Shown here: positions 44,401 to 48,263 of the stretch, in pieces | How the letters are laid out: the number at the start of each line of letters is the position of its first letter | How positions within the stretch are numbered: the stretch's first letter is position 1 | Origin: Lobulomyces angularis | Taxonomy: Eukaryota; Chytridiomycota; Chytridiomycetes; Lobulomycetales; Lobulomycetaceae | Length of the DNA: 48,263 bases | Assembly (NCBI GenBank): GCA_027604685.1 | Contig: JADHYX010000159.1 | Location: 1 to 48,263, forward strand | Direction: 5' to 3' | Made by a program: the position numbers and the translations under genes | The notes under the pieces: generated by a model | Told to the model about the DNA's origin: nothing | What the model saw: only the letters and a program-made list of their open reading frames with translations | Databases searched by the model: none

Positions 44401-45012
44401 TTGATATCGCTTCCGCGGTAACTTCATCAAAATTGTCGGAAAATTTTCCAAAATATAAATCAAACTTTTGAAGTACTTTTTTTACAGCCATCAAATTAAA
44501 CTTTATAAAATTAGCCAAACTGTAGATTTCGTTTTGAAAATTTGAAAAAATTTCTAGTTGGAAAGAGTAAAATTCTTTTGCTACTTCGTCATTGATAAGG
44601 TCGGTGGAATTTATCAAGGAAATTAAATCTATTTTTATTATTTTTTAAAAATTTTTATATAAAAAACAAAAATAAGTTAATCAAAAAATAAAATAAAATA
44701 AAGATGAAAATTTTACATTCATCCAATTTAGTTGAAAGTGTAGCGTATTTTTTTTTAGCTGCATTAAGAAGGGTATCGAATTCTAAAGAAAGTTTATCGG
44801 AAATAACTAAAAAAAAAAAAGTTAACAGAAGAAAAGAGATAGCCTTACAAGAAATATGAAGGTTTCTGCTGGATGTAGGAGTTGCCTTTATCGTTGACAC
44901 GAGGAAGCGATAGGAAATGTTGTTGCTAAAAGAGAGAGGTTAAAGAGAGAGAAAGTTGATTATACGCATAAGATTGGAACTGGCAGAGCTCCAAGTCTCT
45001 TGCAAAAGGCAT
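41436..45012 (-). CDS. GDE1: SPX-ankyrin-glycerophosphodiester phosphodiesterase
   Basis: Domain order is SPX (45012 to about 44350), ankyrin repeats (about 43300-44000), a beta-rich middle and a GDPD domain (42700-41436), as in yeast Gde1. The SPX part is recognisable from LANFIKFNLMAVKKVLQKFD. Ankyrin units include SFLHLACRYGNYKCIEMLL and GYTPLIYAAIFGDALIINLL. The GDPD catalytic core is intact: IIGHRGLGKD, then ELGENTITSF, GADLVEFDVQLTNDFTPVIY and HDW. It supplies the two catalytic His and the metal-binding Glu/Asp, and a 54-nt intron splits EFD. Later come GFNVEIKYP and the end region. It would hydrolyse glycerophosphocholine and related glycerophosphodiesters, with SPX sensing inositol pyrophosphates (phosphate status). 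The first two SPX exons are inferred from splice signals. Confidence 0.88.
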
Positions 45013-46509
45013 TTTGCTTTTTAGCTTTGGGAAAAAGGATGATTTTATTAGCAAATTTGATGTTGGGGTGAAAATTCAGGCTTAGACACGTTTCTTTGTG
45101 CAGCCAAACGTGCGTCAACCTCCGCTTAACCCATTTTGTGAAATTTTAACAAACAATTAAAAGATGTTAATGGGAAGAAAAAGCCTTGTTGCGATTAGTT
45201 GTAAGTCTAATCTCCTCTTACATATATGATTAAAGTAATTAAAATAGGTTTAAAAGTTGTAAATAATCAAAAAATTTGATTTCCAGCTTAAAATAAAAGT
45301 GAAAACTTATTTTGCAAATTCAGTTATTATTATTAAATCATTATAAATTATAAATTATATTTTTTCTCTTGTAGTTAAGAATCAGGACTTCTTAGAGATT
45401 GGAATTTCATTGGATAACCTCCCAGTTAAAGTCTTCATCATTTTCTTCTACGCAACCACTTTTAAATTATTAGTTAAATTCATCAATTCCAACTGTTTTC
45501 AGTTGTGTTAAAAAATTTAAATTATAACTAAAAAGTATTAAACTTCAAAATTTAGTTCACATAACTACACTCAATTTTTTATGGAAAAAAAACATCAAGC
45601 TCTAGATGGACCACTTTAATTTATGCTTCGAGGAATCCTTAAAAAATTTTTAAAAAAATAATCATTTAAGACTGTATGAAGCAAAAGAAAAACATTTTCC
45701 TCTATGTAATTTGCATCTCTCCTCTCAGAAGTATTCACTATGAAAAAAAAAAATAAAAATTCAAAGATTTAAACCTTTAAATTTTTTTTTTTTTTTTCAT
45801 AACTGCAACTTTAAAAAAATAAGAAAAATTTAATCAGAAAATTGCATCAAAAAATTTTAAACATTTTAAATTCTCTTAACACAACCTCATCACATCAAAA
45901 AAAAAATTTAAGAAAAGAAATCCAACATATTTTGAAATGTTTGATTTTCACGCTAAAAACCAGTAGAAACAGTAGCATCCCAATCGAGTCTTAGGGTCAT
46001 AATAACCCCAAGCTTATAAATTGCACTAAACATATTGCCGCCGATAACTTGTTCCACAGATAAATTTTCTAGCACTCATATCCTCATGCAGTTAAGAAAA
46101 TTTACTCACAATGACTGTTAGCTATCTGGACCTTAAATCCACATCCCTTTGGGACGAAAGAGGTTATTCTGGGAGCCTGTCGAGGGATGTAATTAAGAAA
46201 AACTAAATTTTCTTCGTTTATTTTCCCTCATCTATAAGCTTGCTTCTACTGGTAATACAATTTTAAAACAGTGATCTGATTTCAATCTTAAATTTTTTTT
46301 ATTCCCAACAAAATTTCACCACTGTAACATGGATCTATTTTTCAGACTGAAAAAGATTTCTTTAGAATAAAAATAAAAATTGAAGTTAGTAAGGACAAGA
46401 AACTGGATTAAATTACCTAAAAATTTTTGAAAAATTTAATTTTGCATTGGGTTACACCAAGAAAGAAAAAAATTAGCATGAATGCGCCACATTGATGTAA
46501 GATGGAAAA
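45013..46509. other. 1.5-kb spacer, the longest in the window
   Basis: It separates divergent GDE1 and the oxygenase gene and should hold both promoters. Most is A/T-rich. Two segments are less biased: about 45090-45240, with a small hairpin GATTAG-TTGTAAGT-CTAATC near 45199, and 45955-46195 (listed separately). No convincing coding frame was found on either strand. Confidence 0.5.
45955..46195. ncRNA. Candidate structured RNA segment (unidentified)
   Basis: About 40% G+C against roughly 20-25% in the flanks, with stops in every frame over its length. It contains a perfect 8-bp inverted pair (ACATCCCT at 46141-46148, AGGGATGT at 46183-46190) closing a 34-nt loop, and a second hairpin GGGT-CATAATA-ACCC near 45994. 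It does not match the U1, U2, U4, U5, U6 or tRNA signatures I know. Strand and class are undetermined. Confidence 0.3.
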
Positions 46510-46513
46510 ATGA
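46478..46513 (+). promoter_or_regulatory. Cluster of upstream ATGs/uORFs before the oxygenase start
   Basis: In 35 nt there are ATGs at 46478 (five codons then TGA), 46482 (out of frame, running into the CDS), 46495 (ATG-TAA minimal uORF) and 46502 (ATG-GAA-AAA-TGA, whose stop overlaps the main ATG as ATGA). If transcribed, they could reduce or regulate initiation by reinitiation. The transcription start is unknown. Confidence 0.4.
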
Positions 46514-47986
46514 TTGAAACTATTCCTGTAATAGACTTCACAGACTTTAATAGAAATAAAAATAAAATAATTTCGGAATGGTCGGCAGCCTTTAAAAAAT
46601 TTGGTTTTGCGATAATCATTGGAATAAATTGTGATCAAAAGTTGGCAACTAACTTATATTCTACTTCAATTAATTTTTTTAATTTAAAGAAAAATGAAAA
46701 AATGAAATTTTTTCATAATGGAAAATATGGAGACGTTGGGGTACAAAAAAAATAATTTATTTAACAAAAAAGAAACAAAATTTTTTTTTTTTTTGTCATA
46801 AAACAATTTTTTTTTTTTTTAAATTGTTTTTTATTTTTTACTATTTTTAATTTAAGTATACTCCAATGGGATTGGAATCAGTTTCAAAAACCACAGGCAC
46901 TGATGAAGAAAATAGGGTTAACATAAAACCTGATCTGGTTGAATCTATAGTTTTTAGAAAAGGGTCTAGCATTAAACACATCAACTTACCAAATGATATT
47001 TTGATTTTGTGCGAGAAATATTGGGTTGATATGTTAAAGATTTTAACCTTATTAATGGAAGTTTCTGCTCTTAGGTACAAAAATAAACTAAACTTTTAGT
47101 TTATGTACCATTTTTGTTTTTTACCTTTTTGACAGTTTAAACTTAGAGGAAAATTTTTTTAAGTCATTTTTCAAAAATCCGAGTTGTTCTTTAAGGTTAG
47201 CTTTTTATCCAAAAATTGAAAAAATAAAAGAAGGAACTGAAATAGACTACTTCCCACAAACCAGATATGGTGCTCATACTGGTATATATTCACTAATAAA
47301 TTAAAAAACTACACTATTTTCAAATTAAAATTTGAGTTGTGTTTTTTTAGATTATACTGGCTTCACCATTCTAAGACAAGATGAAAATCCAGGCTTAGAA
47401 GTTTTAATTAACAATCAATGGATCCCTGGTAAAAAAAAAAAATTATCTTCAACAGTTTTGAAGCAGTTTTTTTACAAATATTTATTTTCAAATCAAAACA
47501 TAATAAAAAAAAATTATCATTATTAAATTCATTAAATTTAAAAAAAAAAATAGTTCCGTATATACCAGGTATCAAAAAAATAAAATTATAAAATAATAAA
47601 TTTCTTAAAGATTCCTATGTGATCAATTCAGGAGATCTTATTCAGCGTTGGACAAATGATGTATTCAAAAGTAATTTACACAGGGTTTCAAAGCCAAAAG
47701 GTTTTTTTTTTCTTCCCATAACAAAAAATAAAAATAACAATATAAAATAAAAAATCATTAGATGCTAATAAAGATAGACTCTCAATAGTTTTTTTTACTG
47801 GACCTGATGATGACAGTATTATAATTCCTATAGGTAAAGACTGTTCTGTTTCATTATTAAAAAAATTAACCTTTTTTTTTTGTAGATTCGTTATGTACAA
47901 TTGAGAATCCTTCAAAATATCCTCCCATATCAGCGTTTGATCATTTAATGCATAAATTGAATGTTTCCAATGTTACAATAACTTAA
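46510..47986 (+). CDS. 2-oxoglutarate/Fe(II)-dependent oxygenase (isopenicillin N synthase-like family)
   Basis: The N-terminus MIETIPVIDFTDFN followed by FKKFGFAIIIG is the typical opening of the DIOX_N region. After several introns (some with long T tracts), the core reads RYGAHTDYTGFTILRQD (iron-binding His and Asp), then DLIQRWTNDVFKSNLHRVSK (second His) and RLSIVFFTGPDD (R-x-S for 2-oxoglutarate). All ligands are present, so it should be an active soluble oxygenase. The substrate is unknown; relatives range from antibiotic and plant-hormone enzymes to fungal metabolite enzymes. The start is placed at 46510, though upstream ATGs crowd the leader. It ends NVSNVTIT*. Confidence 0.88.
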
Positions 47987-48179
47987 AAAAGATATTTTCT
48001 TTTCACATTTGGAAAATTTTTTTTTTTTTTTTAAACTAATTTAGTTCATTTTTTAAAACAAAAAAAATTTATTTTTTTATGAAAAATAACTTAAATAAAA
48101 TGGTGTAAGACAAAAAGTAAACTAACATTAACAAGCCAATGTTTTGACACATATATTAATAGTTTTAAAAAAGAAACAA

Positions 48180-48263
48180 TTATTTGGGAGAAGGTTTTCC
48201 AATAATTTCAACGTGGAAACCAATCTTTTTTAAAGCAGGACCATCCAACATTAATCTACCATC
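48180..48263 (-). CDS. C-terminal end of an unidentified gene (cut by the window edge)
   Basis: The last 27 codons are visible, reading DGRLMLDGPALKKIGFHVEI, then IGKPSPK and a stop at 48180-48182. The composition is clearly coding and globular, but too little is present to name the protein. The gene continues beyond the right edge on the minus strand, convergent with the oxygenase. Confidence 0.6.
   Translation of the reverse strand, partial: DGRLMLDGPALKKIGFHVEIIGKPSPK

Overview
The window is nuclear DNA of a eukaryote. It is about three-quarters A+T, gene-dense and on both strands, with introns mostly 38-60 nt (GT..AG) and spacers of a few hundred bases full of poly-A/poly-T. The gene set suggests an early-diverging, probably zoosporic fungus or close relative. 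Evidence: a fungal-type complex I NUO9.5 subunit, a fungal-type SPX-ankyrin-GDPD protein (Gde1), a fungal-style ADAM protease, a likely ciliary protein (CFAP161-like) and an animal-like meiotic MCM (MCMDC2). The complex I gene argues against lineages that lost complex I. This placement is inference. All calls come from reading translations by eye.

Layout. 0.1-0.4 kb: complex I subunit. 0.9-4.7 kb (minus): a GAF-GAF-PAS-class III cyclase-TPR protein with the architecture of cyanobacterial CyaB1 but broken catalytic residues. 5.5-6.8 kb: EamA/DMT transporter. 7.0-8.2 kb (minus): MED6. 8.3-10.9 kb: AVL9. 11.1-13.1 kb (minus): kanadaptin. 13.1-16.0 kb: a decay island with a frameshifted, RuvC-less Fanzor/TnpB remnant, a 47-bp tandem repeat, a long inverted repeat and a disrupted phosphatidylserine decarboxylase remnant. 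16.0-17.6 kb: CFAP161-like gene. 17.8-20.7 kb (minus): ADAM protease. 21.0-24.0 kb (minus): elongation factor 2. 24.5-28.0 kb (minus): MCMDC2-like protein. 28.2-31.0 kb (minus): UBE3A-like HECT ligase.

31.5-32.0 kb: small putative mitochondrial protein with a duplicated motif. 32.2-34.9 kb: large unidentified helical protein. 35.0-35.6 kb: mitochondrial ribosomal protein S18. 35.8-36.3 kb: DUF885 pseudogene. 36.6-37.6 kb: an 11-unit leucine-rich-repeat gene that looks like giant-virus LRR proteins. 38.1-40.3 kb: a half-length tomosyn with an R-SNARE tail. 40.5-41.3 kb (minus): unknown basic protein. 41.4-45.0 kb (minus): Gde1. 45.0-46.5 kb: long spacer with a GC-richer, foldable segment. 46.5-48.0 kb: 2-oxoglutarate/Fe(II) oxygenase. 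The right edge cuts a minus-strand gene.

These are mostly independent housekeeping, trafficking and signalling genes, not an operon or cluster. The most unusual items are the pseudo-cyclase, the Fanzor remnant in its decay island, the giant-virus-type LRR gene and the Walker-less MCM.
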